A DNA stretch of 64,000 nt from contig JADDOH010010095.1 of assembly GCA_016648135.1 (NCBI GenBank), positions 1-64,000 on the forward strand, written 5' to 3'. The position numbers and the translations under genes are program-made. Every line of letters starts with the position of its first letter. Position 1 is the stretch's first letter. Below, piece by piece: positions 35,460 to 46,327 of this stretch. Source of the DNA: Agrypnia vestita (lineage: Eukaryota > Arthropoda > Insecta > Trichoptera > Phryganeidae). Below the pieces are notes generated by a model, which did no database searches, was not told where the DNA came from, and worked only from the letters and a program-made list of their open reading frames with translations.

Positions 35460-36039
35460 ATTTGCTGTGCATGTTGTAATTTGCAATCACAGAGCAGTTT
35501 ATAGTAGTATTACTCCACAAAATTGTAGGAATATAATATGTACGTTCATTAGTACACGAACAGCTCGAGCTCACCGAGTGTGCGCAATAACAGCCCGGGG
35601 TGTTGCACTGGGTTTGGGTGCCAGTGTAGAACATTGGCTTCAGTGTAGTTGTACCGGCGTACATGCTGAAAGCCTCAGGGGTGTACACTGTGTACAGGGG
35701 TGTAGTACATTCAACTAAAAATATTCTATACATGAGATAGAAATAGCTTGAAATGTGGGTTAGCCGAAATTTGGGAGGGATTGAGAGGCGCACGTCATAC
35801 TTTTGTCTAAAGTACCTAAGTATCTAATGAGGAGGCAAAGGCGGCGAAGAATTTATTAATATTATTTTTATTTTAGAAAATTAATATTATTTTTATTTTA
35901 GGTGTTCGCCTAGTTTTCAATAACTGTTTTAAAGTTACAAAACTCAAATTCAGGAACTTGCCCAAAGGCTAGTTGAGTCGCAATTCCAAAAAAATTTTCA
36001 AAATTGTATTGAAGTTGAAAAATGTTTTATTAAGTATAA
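35460..36039. other. Unassigned; short direct duplication
   Basis: A GC-richer part at 35480-35710 has open frames on both strands but no recognised motif. ATTAATATTATTTTTATTTT occurs at 35855 and again at 35880, with 3 bases between copies. Confidence 0.45.
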
Positions 36040-36265
36040 ATTATAGAAGTCTCACAGAGACGAAGCTATTTATATGTGAGAAAAGTGGAGAGAGGTTTCT
36101 TATACGATTTAAGTGATCACTCTACACAATGCAACGTTCACCAATTCCATCATAAGAACATCCACACGTTATAAAAATGTTGAAAGTTCTATATATATGA
36201 TTCAAATCAAGAACATTTCATATATTGCATTGGTCTCTGCTAGAGACATCTGTTGTTTTTTTTGT
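36040..36265 (+). repeat. Repeat A, fullest copy
   Basis: It starts AGAAGTCTCACAGAGACGAA, contains TTTAAGTGATCACTCTACAC and GTTGAAAGTTCTATATATAT, and ends GTCTCTGCTAGAGACATCTG. The ends share AGA(A/T)GTCTC in inverted orientation, which suggests a MITE. Confidence 0.65.
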
Positions 36266-36608
36266 CATTAACAAGTTAGTATAGATTTCGCAACTGGTAA
36301 TGATGATACTTCTATGTTTTCTATGTTTCTTCAAAGTGGAGTTTTTTTTAACAATATTCCTTATTAATGTATATATGATATTCTTTCAAATTATTACATA
36401 TCATCTAAAACACGCCTGAAAATCAATATTTTTAATATTAAACTCATGCACCAGCATATTATATACGTTTATTTGGATTCTTAATAAATAATAAATATAT
36501 TTTTAATATTATTATAAACAGTTTCTCATTGATCTAGAGAATTATTTCAATGTTGATTTACAATTTTTTTTCAAGGTGATTAATTTGAAAAATAATATAT
36601 TTTGAAAT

Positions 36609-37505
36609 TTAGAAAACGGTAAAATAATTTCTTTTGCAGATGACACAGTGCTTCTTTTTCAAGATGATTCCTGGGAAAATGTTTTAAAAAAGGCACAAAG
36701 TGGATTGAGTCGAATAACAGCATGGCTTGACAAAAATCTACTAACAGTAAATGCTTCAAAGACAAAATACATGTGCTTCTCCATCAGTAAAAGAACAGTA
36801 ATAAAACAGCCCAAAAATCTACAGATTCATACATGTCAATCAAAAGATAAACCCTGTGATTGTACTAATCTGCAGTCAACGGAAGATATAAGATATCTAG
36901 GTGTGTACATAGACCAGCATCTTACCTGGAGAAAACATATTTTGAATCTCACAGTCCGAATAAGAAAGCTAGTTTATTTTTTCAAAGAAATTAGAGATGT
37001 ACTCGACGCACCGACAAGAAGAATAGTATACTATGCACTGTGTCACTCACTCATTAATTATGCAACTGTCAGTTGGGGTGGTGCAGCTTGTACTATATTA
37101 GATTCATTAAGCAAAGCCCAGAAAATGGTATTGAGAGTTCTTCATAAAAAGCCATTTCGTTTTCCTTCAGAAGAACTTTTCAGAGAATGTCACGTCCTGG
37201 ACATCAATCAAACATATTTACTCAACACTTTAAAATATTTTTTCCGACATAAACAAGATCACCAACAAATAACTCACTCACATTCAACAAGGGCACAGGT
37301 GAACTGCAACTATCTTGTACCAAAATTCAAAAAAACTTTTTCACAAAGATTTCACCTCTTCCAAGCACCAAAAACATTCAATACTCTTAACACTAAACTT
37401 AAAACATGTAGCCATAGTCTCGCGTATTTTTCTTCTAAAGTGAAACTCTGGCTGCATGAAAAGGGAAGGAAGCATGCCCAAAACCTATTAAAAGCCATCA
37501 TATAA
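36609..37505 (+). pseudogene. 5'-truncated LINE ORF2 (reverse transcriptase C-terminal half)
   Basis: The open frame begins LENGKIISFADDTVLLFQDD. FADD (36633-36644) is the reverse transcriptase catalytic box with the two metal-binding aspartates. It continues with SGLSRITAWLDKNLLTVNAS, DIRYLGVYIDQHLTWRKHI (the RYLGV.ID..L.W..H block after the palm) and INYATVSWGG. These motifs and their order place it in the Jockey/CR1 group of insect non-LTR retrotransposons. About 297 residues are open without stops. The endonuclease and the first half of the reverse transcriptase are missing. The frame is unbroken to its natural stop, so the copy is not very old. It cannot retrotranspose on its own. Confidence 0.9.
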
Positions 37506-38371
37506 ACTAAATTTAAAATATACTATTCCTACAAGAACATTTACTGTCACTTACTGTCTTACTGTTACTGTCATCTTTTTAAATACTTTTAATTGTTTTA
37601 TTTTATTTTATTTTATTAATATCCTATTCAGATCATTTTTTTCACTTACTGTCTTACTGTTACTGTCATCTTTTTAAATACTTTTAATTGTTTTATTTTA
37701 TTTTATTTTATTAATATCCTATTCAGATCATTTTTTTCACTTACTGTCTTACTGTTACTGTCATCTTTTTAAATACTTTTAATTGTTTTATTTTATTTTA
37801 TTTTATTAATATCCTATTCAGATCATTTTTTTCACTTACTGTCTTACTGTTACTGTCATCTTTTTAAATACTTTTAATTGTTTTATTTTATTTTATTTTA
37901 TTAATATCCTATTCAGATCATTTTTTTCACTTACTGTCTTACTGTTACTGTCATCTTTTTAAATACTTTTAATTGTTTTATTTTATTTTATTTTATTAAT
38001 ATCCTATTCAGATCATTTTTTTTCCTTTGTCTATAATATAATTAATTAACACCATTATTAAATTGTAAACATTTAATTATTACTATTACTTAATTTTAAT
38101 TGGCAATAAGATTTATTCACAAATGTTATATAAATAATAAATATTCTTGAACATTATACTACTGGAAGAGCACTGTCTGCTATAATACAGTAAATTACTA
38201 GTGTAGCAGGCAGGGCGTCAAATCAATTTAGTGTTTACTTGCTGCCAAGACACTCAACAACAATGAAAAAAGCTTCATTAAATTTTGTAAACACTGTAAA
38301 CATTTGTAACATTGAACATTGAATAAACATTTGAATTTGAATTTGAATTTGAATTTGAATTTGAATTTGAA
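37506..38371 (+). repeat. LINE 3' region, ending in (ATTTGA)7 tail
   Basis: After the ORF2 stop come five 95-bp tandem copies (37548-38022). A conserved block follows at 38100-38260 (ACTGGAAGAGCACTGTCTGC, GCAGGCAGGGCGTCAAATCA) that recurs at 2820-3310 and 15770-15885. The tail is seven ATTTGA units at 38329-38371. Confidence 0.8.
37548..38022 (+). repeat. Minisatellite, 5 x 95 bp, copies identical by eye
   Basis: Each unit starts CACTTACTGTCTTACTGTTA at 37548, 37643, 37738, 37833 and 37928, exactly 95 bases apart, and ends ATTCAGATCATTTTTTT. I saw no differences between units except one extra T at the end of the last. Neither the 2.8-kb nor the 15.8-kb relative shows the expansion. Confidence 0.95.
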
Positions 38372-38384
38372 AAATGTTGACGTC

Positions 38385-38540
38385 GCCTGGAGCCGGCGTG
38401 CAGTAACCAATAAGCGCAGTTATAACAAGGTCGCCGGGATGTTCCGGGATGTTCCGGGATCCCGCAGGCAGCGTCCCGGGACAAATGGCCGGGCAGTCGT
38501 CTCCTTGAACTCGGCTGCCATTACGACGTCGACATTTCAA
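38385..38540. other. GC-rich patch with short repeats
   Basis: CCGGGATGTT occurs in tandem at about 38434-38455, followed by the palindrome CGGGATCCCG. CpG-rich against an AT-rich background. Not recognised. Confidence 0.35.
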
Positions 38541-39904
38541 TTACCGAACCCCCCCTGAATAATATTTTTGGACACCTAAAAACGGAAAGTTATTTTTATA
38601 AATATGGAGACTATTTTGACACGGGGTAAATGTTTTTTCCGCCACTAAACCATATTATTTTAACGCAGTTTTGTTAAAGAGGAAATTGCAAATAAGTGAG
38701 GGAAAATATTCACAAAATTCGATGTGTGAAATGTCAAAATATATATATATTTTATACATACGATACTTTCACTCACTGTCACCTTTTCTCTGTATATAAA
38801 AGAAAAAAATACTTTATATAATGTTCACATATTTGTGCAAAACAATTTACATAATAAAATAGAAAAATATTTTTTGAAAAAAAAAAATCGTAAATAGAGA
38901 TATACATAATTATAAACCTATAAAAAGGAATAGAATAAGATTACTACGTTAGAAAAATATTTATACACATAATTATTTAATATACAGAGGATTTAAAATG
39001 TATGATGGGATGCCAGAAAATAAAATTAATTAATTTAAAAATACACTTTAAAATTATTGTCAAAATAATATAATTTTGAAGATTAAATGATGTATATTAT
39101 AGAAGGTATATAAATGATAGAATGTAAGACTAGGTATTTTTGTATTAAAAATGGTATTGACGAGTCAATGTAAATATGTACTTAAATTTAAATATAGAAT
39201 GTTGTTAAAAATTGTTGACTGTAAAATGTAAAATAGTTAATACACAATACTTAATTAGTTTATATACTTTATAATACTTAAACATTAGATGATGTAAAAA
39301 TTTATATTAATTAAGTTAAGAAATGCCTATGCTCAACTCATCGACGGTCTCTACGTATTCTGTCAAATCAGAATATTTTGATTTTCGTTTTCATATCTTT
39401 AACCACCCAATTTACTCTATATTTTCAGATGTTAAAAAAAATTTAATCTCCTTTATATTTACTTTTTTCAAATTATAAACATGTAAAACAAAAATCAAAT
39501 TTTTGCAGATTCGATAGTTTCCGTAGGGATCGTCGATATAGCATATTTAGTATAAAAATAAAATAAGACGAAATAAATAAAATTTCAGTGTCTTATTTTT
39601 TAGAATTTTGGAAATATGTATGTTCTCAGCCTGAGAAGGTTATGGATACTCGAATCACCGAGAAGGCTTCTCAAAGTACGACGAATTTAAAAGCAGCAGA
39701 AAATGCTCTTTTGGGCTCAATGCTTGTTGGACGAATGGTTATCAAGCGTTTTTTTTTCAAGATGTACATTTGGTCTTAAATCATTTCAGAATTAAATAAA
39801 GTAAAGAACATTGCATAAAAAGCATATAAATATAATTATATTTAGATGACTCTACATTTATTAATAATAACTACTTATTAAATGGGAATATTACATCATT
39901 ACGC
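38541..39904. other. No recognisable gene
   Basis: AT-rich. The plus frame at 39588-39779 includes KVMDTRITEKASQSTTNLKA but matches no family I recognise. Confidence 0.4.
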
Positions 39905-40030
39905 GTATACCAATGAAACGGTCGACTAATGACGTCACGAGTCGAGTCGCATTTTATTTCACTCACGCCTGTGTGCGAGTGTAACAGAGCGCTATCGGAC
40001 CGTCACACAGCGCGCCAGCATATTTGGTAA
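39905..40030. other. GC-rich patch with CRE-like site
   Basis: Contains TGACGTCACGAG near 39929 and a GTGTGCGAGTGTAACAGAGC stretch. Compositionally distinct from its flanks. Possible regulatory element or old repeat. Confidence 0.3.
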
Positions 40031-41217
40031 TTCGGGAATGTATGGACCTTTATACTCTAAGGTACGGACCGCTATTCTATTTTAAAGTATTTTTTGTATC
40101 TGTCCCGAAAATCAAGGAAATTAGGTTTTTTAATCCCGGGATTATGGAACCAGAAAAACGTTCGGGATCCCGGGATCATTATCCCTATCCGCAGTAGGTA
40201 CTTCTCGGACTTTTTCCATACGCCGGAGGAATTCAAAATTCAAAACCATATGCATCCAGAATCTTTCAGTGTACGTCCCAAAAGCCTCGACCCCATATAG
40301 TAGAATGGCGAAAATATAAAGTCACGCTTATAAAATAATGGTCTCATTTTAAGAAACGCACTACAAAATCAATAAAGGTTATATAAAAAAGTCTATTAAG
40401 GAAATAGAAAACTATATATTCTAAGTATATGTTCAGTGCCTCTTTAATACTATGACGTAAGTAAGATTTCTTAAAAATTATATAAAAAACAAAATACTTT
40501 AATGACGTTGCCCGAAGAATAAAATAAAAATAATGATTTGTTCGTGAAAATAGAAGAAATTTTACATAATTAGGCACAATTGTTCAAGCTAAAAAAATAT
40601 TTTTACGATTTGACTAACAACATTTTTGATTTTTAATAGTACCTAAATAAATATCAAGAAGCAGTTTAGACAAAGTTGCCATTCGCAATAAAAGAATAAG
40701 AAGCTTAAGAAAAACCAATAGATAAACTGTGATATATGACGGGGAAACCAGAGGGTAATAAAATACCTGGTGTTGTTTTAAAAGAGGATATCCGACAAGA
40801 AACTACCACGGATAAACCTTATGTTATTAAGGGTAGGCTAGGTTGATGCATCCGGAGTACATTCTCACTAGATCGACGATAATAAGCGCGATAAGAATAT
40901 AAAGGGTCGACGAAAGCCTGCTCAGGGGTACCGAGCGATAGAAATAGGTACAATACTAAAGGCGCAAAGTCGAAAGGGCTTAAAATTATATTTTCATACT
41001 CACTTATATTTTATTGAAAACCTGCTAGAAAGAAAAAGCCGTAAAAATACGTCATAACAAAATATTTATTTATAACAGTAGGCACGGTATGTTGTATTTT
41101 TAACTGATAGTTAATTATGTAATTCAAAGCTTCACATTTCATAACGGAAATGACTTTGTGAGCTGACAATACTCGCTTTGGAATTCTAAATGGAATAACC
41201 TATGCAATTATAATGAC
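40031..41217. other. No recognisable gene
   Basis: AT-rich, no supportable feature. Confidence 0.4.
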
Positions 41218-41724
41218 GTGAGTGTGCACTGTTTGAGAGCCTTCGCTGCTTCGCACAATCAAACTTTTCACTTTATAATTTGTTTTCCAAAAATTTATTT
41301 AGTTAAATTTATCGTTGAAACTTTCCATTCTTTACAGAAAAGTATTTATTTAACAGCAGTTAACCTTTCCAGATTTGCACGCGTCACCTACTGTTTAATT
41401 GAATTTGGTGTCTTACAATTTATGATTACATCTCTTGACGAAAAATTCATTATGCAATGTATCACAAAGTATCGAAGAAAAAATTGGAGAAAATCTATTC
41501 GATTTTCGGAGCGGTCCTGTAAGGCGTCACTTGGTATCCAATATATGGATGTCAATCAAAATGTGTACACTTCCTTCGTTTATTTTTTGAAAGTATGTGA
41601 CAAGGTTCAATATGAAAAATTGATACAAATCCTAAAAGCAGTTGGGATTGACGATAAGGACAGTCGAATACCGGAAGCTTGGCAACAAAAATCAGCTGTC
41701 ATGGTACGAAGGAGTGGATTATAA
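41218..41724 (+). pseudogene. LINE reverse transcriptase fragment, RTE/BovB-like
   Basis: The last third of this 168-residue frame carries the signal. MDVNQNVYTSFVYFLKVCDK, then VQYEKLIQILKAVGIDDKDS, RI and WQQKSAVM resemble the stretch common to RTE-type and related LINEs (E..QKDLY.CFIDY.KAFDKVQHEKL, L...GID.KD.RII...Y..Q.A.VR). The first catalytic aspartate region (F.DY.KAFD) is altered here to VYFLKVCD, so the enzyme is dead. Residues before about 90 do not look like reverse transcriptase. It is a different LINE group from the one at 36609. Confidence 0.65.
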
Positions 41725-43102
41725 CAATGTTGTATTATTTAACTATTGCTTTTCAAATCAATATTTACGTTGAAGGAATGAAGGACATCCTCCATTGCAT
41801 TGACTGACCAAGTCAAAAGGTAAAATGAACGTCTCTAGTGATATTCATCGAATCTATAATATACAACCAGTGCCTTGTCAGGATTAGATCGTTCTTTGTG
41901 GAGGTTTCCTGCAGAAAATTTCCCGCTAAGCCTACGCTTCTGCACGGTAACACGGTAATACGTTAAAACTTTGCCTCAAAAGTTTTGATATAACCGTATT
42001 AATAAGTGGAGAATACTCATACAATTGAGAATATTCCTCTATAGATTACAAAGTTAAATATTATCCCAATTTAGGGAAAAATTAAAATGACAATTTGAAA
42101 AAAATGACAATGTTTTTACATCATATTTAATATTTGAATTCGATTAATAATATACTGCATGCTAAGATTTGCCAAAATAATAGTAATCCATAATCCACTT
42201 GGGTAATTATTTTGCACCATCAAATGAATTAGCCAATTAATCCTACTTAAAAATATGACTACACAAAAACAGCAACTATTCCGCAGGGGCTTGCAGTTAA
42301 TACATTTAAGCATGACAATATGATAACTTAAAGAGAAAATTTGAGAAAAAAGTATAAAAAAAATTATAACATCTAGTATTTTCCTATCACATGTATCATA
42401 ATATTTTTCATAGTTTAATATATCATGATATTCTGCCAAATAAATATTTTAAAAAAATTTTCAAATAAATATATTGACGTAAAAGTCATGCTTAAATTTT
42501 ACTCGGCTATATCGGCGATAATGCGCGAGTATCGAAATAATGCGTGAGAATAGCCCTCTTTGCATTTTAACGCTCCTTTTGCTTTTAGCAGGGAGAAAAT
42601 ATCAAAAGCTTATCAGAACCCCGCTTAATGCGTCTGAGATATTGGACGTTTCTGAGAGAACTTCTGTGAGGTGTATTTTTGGGCCGGATTTAGAAAATGA
42701 CTTTCGGCGCAGGTGTTACAATGACGAAATCTCTATGTATTTATTAACCTTAGTGTCTAGATAAAAAAAAACGGTGGTTGTCGTGTATTTAAGATATCCA
42801 AAACTGTAAACTATGACACTATTCTCAACAATATATCTACCTTTGTGAAACAGAGATCGATGGAGGAAAATTAACAATGAGGCCAAGATCCATCATGGGT
42901 GATGATGACGAAACTAGATGGAGAAAATACTGAACCAGCCGATACTGATCGACATTTATCTCTCTTATCGCGTATATTGGGATCTCGTTGATATATGTTG
43001 CAGTATAAAAACAATTTAGAGTGAGTTTTTCTTTCATTTTATACCTGGGAACAAATCGGCTCCCTTAATAAATTCACGCCACTGACTGCTTCGCAACGAT
43101 AA
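41725..43102. other. No recognisable gene
   Basis: AT-rich; frames at 42116-42439 (minus) and 42540-42764 (plus) show no family motifs. Confidence 0.4.
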
Positions 43103-43353
43103 TCAATAAATATATATATATAAAGAAACCTGTGTTTCTTCACAACCAGCTACAACCACCCACCGGTGGTTATGGTGGTGGATAGCCCTTGGTGTCTCAT
43201 TTAAATTTGCGAGTTTGGTGGGGGTGGCTGACGAAAATGTGCTTTCTAGCACATTGTTTTGTTATGAGAAGGCTGCAAATGCTTCAGATTGTTTCAAAAT
43301 ATGTGCGCCGACTGTGTCGGTGAGTCTAAAAGGTTCCGAAAAAACCTGCTCTA

Positions 43354-43397
43354 GAAAGTTCTGGAAGGAGAAGGTTCTAGAACATTCCCGAAAGTTC
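43354..43397. promoter_or_regulatory. Heat shock element array 1 (3 + 6 units)
   Basis: GAA at 43354, TTC at 43359 and GAA at 43364 form one three-unit site. GAA 43370, TTC 43375, GAA 43380, TTC 43385, GAA 43390 and TTC 43395 then alternate at exact 5-base steps. A heat shock factor trimer needs three inverted nGAAn units, so six perfect units is a very strong predicted site. Confidence 0.85.
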
Positions 43398-43465
43398 TAT
43401 GAGGTTCTAAACCGAGTGGCGGAATGTGTCGGTGTGTCTAAAAGGTTCCTGTACATTTGATAAAT

Positions 43466-43513
43466 TTCTTGAAAGTTCTGGAAGGAAATGTTCTAGAAGG
43501 TTCGCGAAAGTTC
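43466..43513. promoter_or_regulatory. Heat shock element array 2 (4 + 5 units)
   Basis: TTC 43466, GAA 43471, TTC 43476 and GAA 43481 form a four-unit site. After a 10-base step, TTC 43491, GAA 43496, TTC 43501, GAA 43506 and TTC 43511 form a five-unit site. Surrounding words (AAAGTTCTGGAAGG, TTCTAGAA, GAAAGTTCTATGA) repeat those of array 1, so the arrays arose by internal duplication of about 115 bases. Confidence 0.85.
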
Positions 43514-43574
43514 TATGACGATCCAAACAGTGTATTAAAAATCTACGCGTGCGAAGCCGTACAGGCACGGCTAG

Positions 43575-43873
43575 TAACCCATAAAAACGAAGTTTTTACA
43601 ATACTCCCGTTCTCATTTTCTGGTTTCGGGTCTACCTTATGCGTCGGAATCTCCATACAACTTATATGAAAAAAACATTAAAAATTTGAAAAATCCAAAA
43701 TTATACTATAATTATTATTATTTTTTAACGAAAATTTGATAGATCTTCTTGATCGTCGCCACGAGTCTGCTTGCAAAGTTTCAGCTCGATTGTATCATGG
43801 GAAAAGGGTTAAAAATCGATCCAAAGTTTTTTCGTCAAGCAAACAGACGCCACGAGTTAAAAGAAAGGAAGTA
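43575..43873 (+). repeat. 'TACTCCC' repeat family, copy 2
   Basis: The left side TAACCCATAAAAACGAAGTT, with TACTCCC at 43602, matches 50121-50153. The right side (GAAAATTTGATAGATCTTCT, TTTCAGCTCGATTGTATCAT, AGGAAGTA ending at 43873) matches 22410-22560 and 50387-50532. The Helitron was inserted right at its left border. Confidence 0.75.
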
Positions 43874-44884
43874 AAAATAGATAATTCGGGATGGATCTCG
43901 GGGTAGATTCTAAAACCGATGTTAAAAATATTTTTGGTTTACTGCGGGAAAATACAAATTATTAATTATGTAATAAGTAATAAATAACTAAGCAAATTAC
44001 GAATTGCGTAAATTTAATTAATGCTTTGGCAGTCGCAAACTGTTAACGATATCAGAACTTTCGATAAACTCCGAACTAACACTAAGTTCCACTGAACTTC
44101 CAATATCCCCGATGCTGATGGAGAATCTTCCCAACTATTCCTGTATCTCCTCCCAGAACTGGGATTGGGGAACACATCACGGTCTTGTATTTTCAGGTAG
44201 CCCAATCGATATACTACTGACATGCGCCCGGTGGCATAAAATATGAAATGGTTTCAATCTGATTCCACCACCAGGGGCGAAGGGGTAATTGGGTCGAAAA
44301 TGGTTAGGTTTATACCTGATTATCCGATTACTATTCAACCAACGATGTTAATAGATAACTTGTGACGGAAACTTCAAAATGATAGTAACAAAGTATCTAA
44401 TTCAATATGAACTATTGACGTCATCTTTCTTCCATAGTTTATCTGTTATTAAATCAATTTGCAAAGTTTGAATAGATACGACCAACCTGAACATTTTGTA
44501 TATAAATTATAATCCTATACATGGGTATACGGAATACGAATCACATTAATAATCTTACTATTTAAAAAATCAATTTGTTAAATGCGTGTTTTATGAAAAT
44601 AGAACTATCTTGCTGGTTTCTTAGAATGAGGCTTGACATCCCGACCACTGAATTACTAGGCGGCTCTCATATGCCCAATGTTACATTCTATAAGTCTGTA
44701 AAATTTCTTAACCCTCGATAATATCAAAAGAATTTATTGCTAGCTAAATCAGAATAGAAAAAGCTATTTAAATTGTTTAAATAGCAATAACAATTTTCGA
44801 GTCATACTTGGAAACAAAATATTATTTTGATATTAACAAGGGTTTAGAATTTTTTCATACAAATAACACAGGAATAAGAAAGTA
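43874..44884. other. No recognisable gene
   Basis: AT-rich with a moderately GC-richer part at 44080-44310; no motif recognised. Confidence 0.4.
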
Positions 44885-45060
44885 CTTATAGGTCTGGTGG
44901 TTAAAACTCTTGCAGGCGGTTAGGCGGTTCGAGACCCATTCCAGGAGACCAGAAAGTTAGTCCTGTTTTCATAGCAAAAGCGTTTAGTTTGCTTGAGAAT
45001 AGTAAGAATATTAATGTGACAAGTATTCGCATTTACCGAATTACAGTTAGATAAATTAAA
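44885..45060 (+). repeat. SINE-like repeat 'C', copy with tRNA-like head
   Basis: TCTGGTGGTTAAAACTCTTG and then GCGGTTCGAGACCC resemble degenerate Pol III A and B boxes. The body (CCAGGAGACCAG, TTAGTCCTGTTTTCATAGC, GAATAGTAAGAATATTAATG) is shared with 54640-54755 and, in complement, with 10590-10706. Confidence 0.65.
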
Positions 45061-45226
45061 AAGTTTAAAAGAATAATTTTTGGGAATAAAAAATTTTCGA
45101 AGAAAAAATATTTGGAAAAATATCATTTTTTTCTACTTTTAGATATAGAATTTTTACATTGATAAGGTTTAAATATAAATAATTGATTAGTTACTAAAAT
45201 CGTCTGAAATTTCTAGTGTAAGTATG

Positions 45227-45345
45227 GTTGCAAGAGGAATATTGAGAGAAGAGGAGACGAGTTAATGAAAGTAATATTGTTAGGTAAATTAATACTTGAG
45301 TTCAAATTTCTTTCAATTCCAAATTTAAAAAAGTGTTCATTTTAT
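45227..45345 (+). repeat. Dispersed repeat 'B' copy 2
   Basis: AGGAATATTGAGAGAAGAGG, AATATTGTTAGGTAAATTAA and GAGTTCAAATTTCTTTCAAT parallel 8731-8850. Confidence 0.5.
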
Positions 45346-45650
45346 TATTTTTACCTTTACTTACAGTTAACTTACGTGGAGGTAACAAAATTAATATTCT
45401 TCACTTTATTTATTGATCATTATGAATAATTTCTACGACGTTAACTCCAAATCTTTCATTTATATGATTTATTATATTAAATAAACAACATGTTATGAGA
45501 AGATGTAAGAATGTGTACAGGGTGGGAGTTGTGTTTTAGAGCAGAATATTATGGCTCTGTATTTTCCGCCTACGCCCGTGGAAAAACGACGTGATGGTAA
45601 CTTAATTAGTTAAGCGAGATGATTTATAACTGGTATATCTTTATAATTGG

Positions 45651-46327
45651 ACATGGTTATGCTGAATGCGTCCAATCCAATAAAATAGGAATCGAGAAAA
45701 TGGCATCTAAAAATTTTTATAAACAAAAACCTAATACGTCGATATTGTATTAATTATTGCATATTTTTTTTGCATTGTAAAGATATTTTTTATGATTTTT
45801 TAATATTACTATAAAAAACTTTTAATTACAAAAATATGGTACGTTTCACAGAATGCATTTTTTTACATAGTGTCTAAATATACGAAAAATAGTTGGTACA
45901 TACTTATTTTGTTCTATGTGGGTTGGATGTTTTCTATTAAATAGGAGTGAAATTATAAAATGACAGTTTTTTTATACTGTATAACTTGCATTTATTCTAT
46001 GAAATTTAAACATAACATATAAATATTTTCATTTGTTTAATCACTTGTCACATCTATTTTTAATTTTTCTTGTATGACAAGTATTTAACAATCTTTGGTG
46101 CTTATTTAATGAATATTTAAGAATAATTTAACTATTTGTGGACGTTTTTTGGGTTAATTTAAAGGTGATGGCTGTGATGCGGGTTATAAAATATTGAATT
46201 TACAAAAAGCTGCATCACTTAGATCTTGGACGTTTTAAGCACATAAAGATATCGGATTGAGCTGTTCACACCCGTATGTAACTCAGTTTTAGGTTGGACG
46301 CCTTTTGCATACTACGTCCAATTAGAA
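45651..46327. mobile_element. Putative MITE with 40-bp imperfect ends
   Basis: TTATAATTGGACATGGTTAT, then GCTGAATGCGTCCAATCCAA, at the left pairs imperfectly with the complement of the right end (TTAGGTTGGACGCCTTTTGC, ATACTACGTCCAATTAGAA). Inside is AT-rich and non-coding. No clear target duplication. Confidence 0.5.

Larger units (their letters stand above)
43103..43574 (+). mobile_element. Non-autonomous Helitron carrying heat-shock-element arrays, 472 bp
   Basis: It starts TCAATAAATATATATATATA after an A (43102) and ends CGGCTAG before a T (43575). This is the Helitron rule of 5' TC, 3' CTRR and insertion between A and T without target duplication. A 3' hairpin, GCCGT-ACAGGC-ACGGC, sits directly at the end. 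It is preceded by GCGTGCGAAG, a word I associate with lepidopteran Helitron 3' ends. The 5' end has a small hairpin, AAGAAAC-CTGT-GTTTCTT. No Rep or helicase is encoded. Two arrays of heat shock elements lie inside. A frame at 43215-43460 is probably chance. Confidence 0.8.

Noticed and set aside
37548..38022. CRISPR array
   Set aside because: Units are contiguous identical 95-bp tandem copies without unique spacers, inside a eukaryotic LINE 3' region.
38228..38558. Frames with FKFKFK, IQIQIQ, NSNSNS or LNLNLN runs
   Set aside because: Pure translation of the (ATTTGA)n LINE tail.
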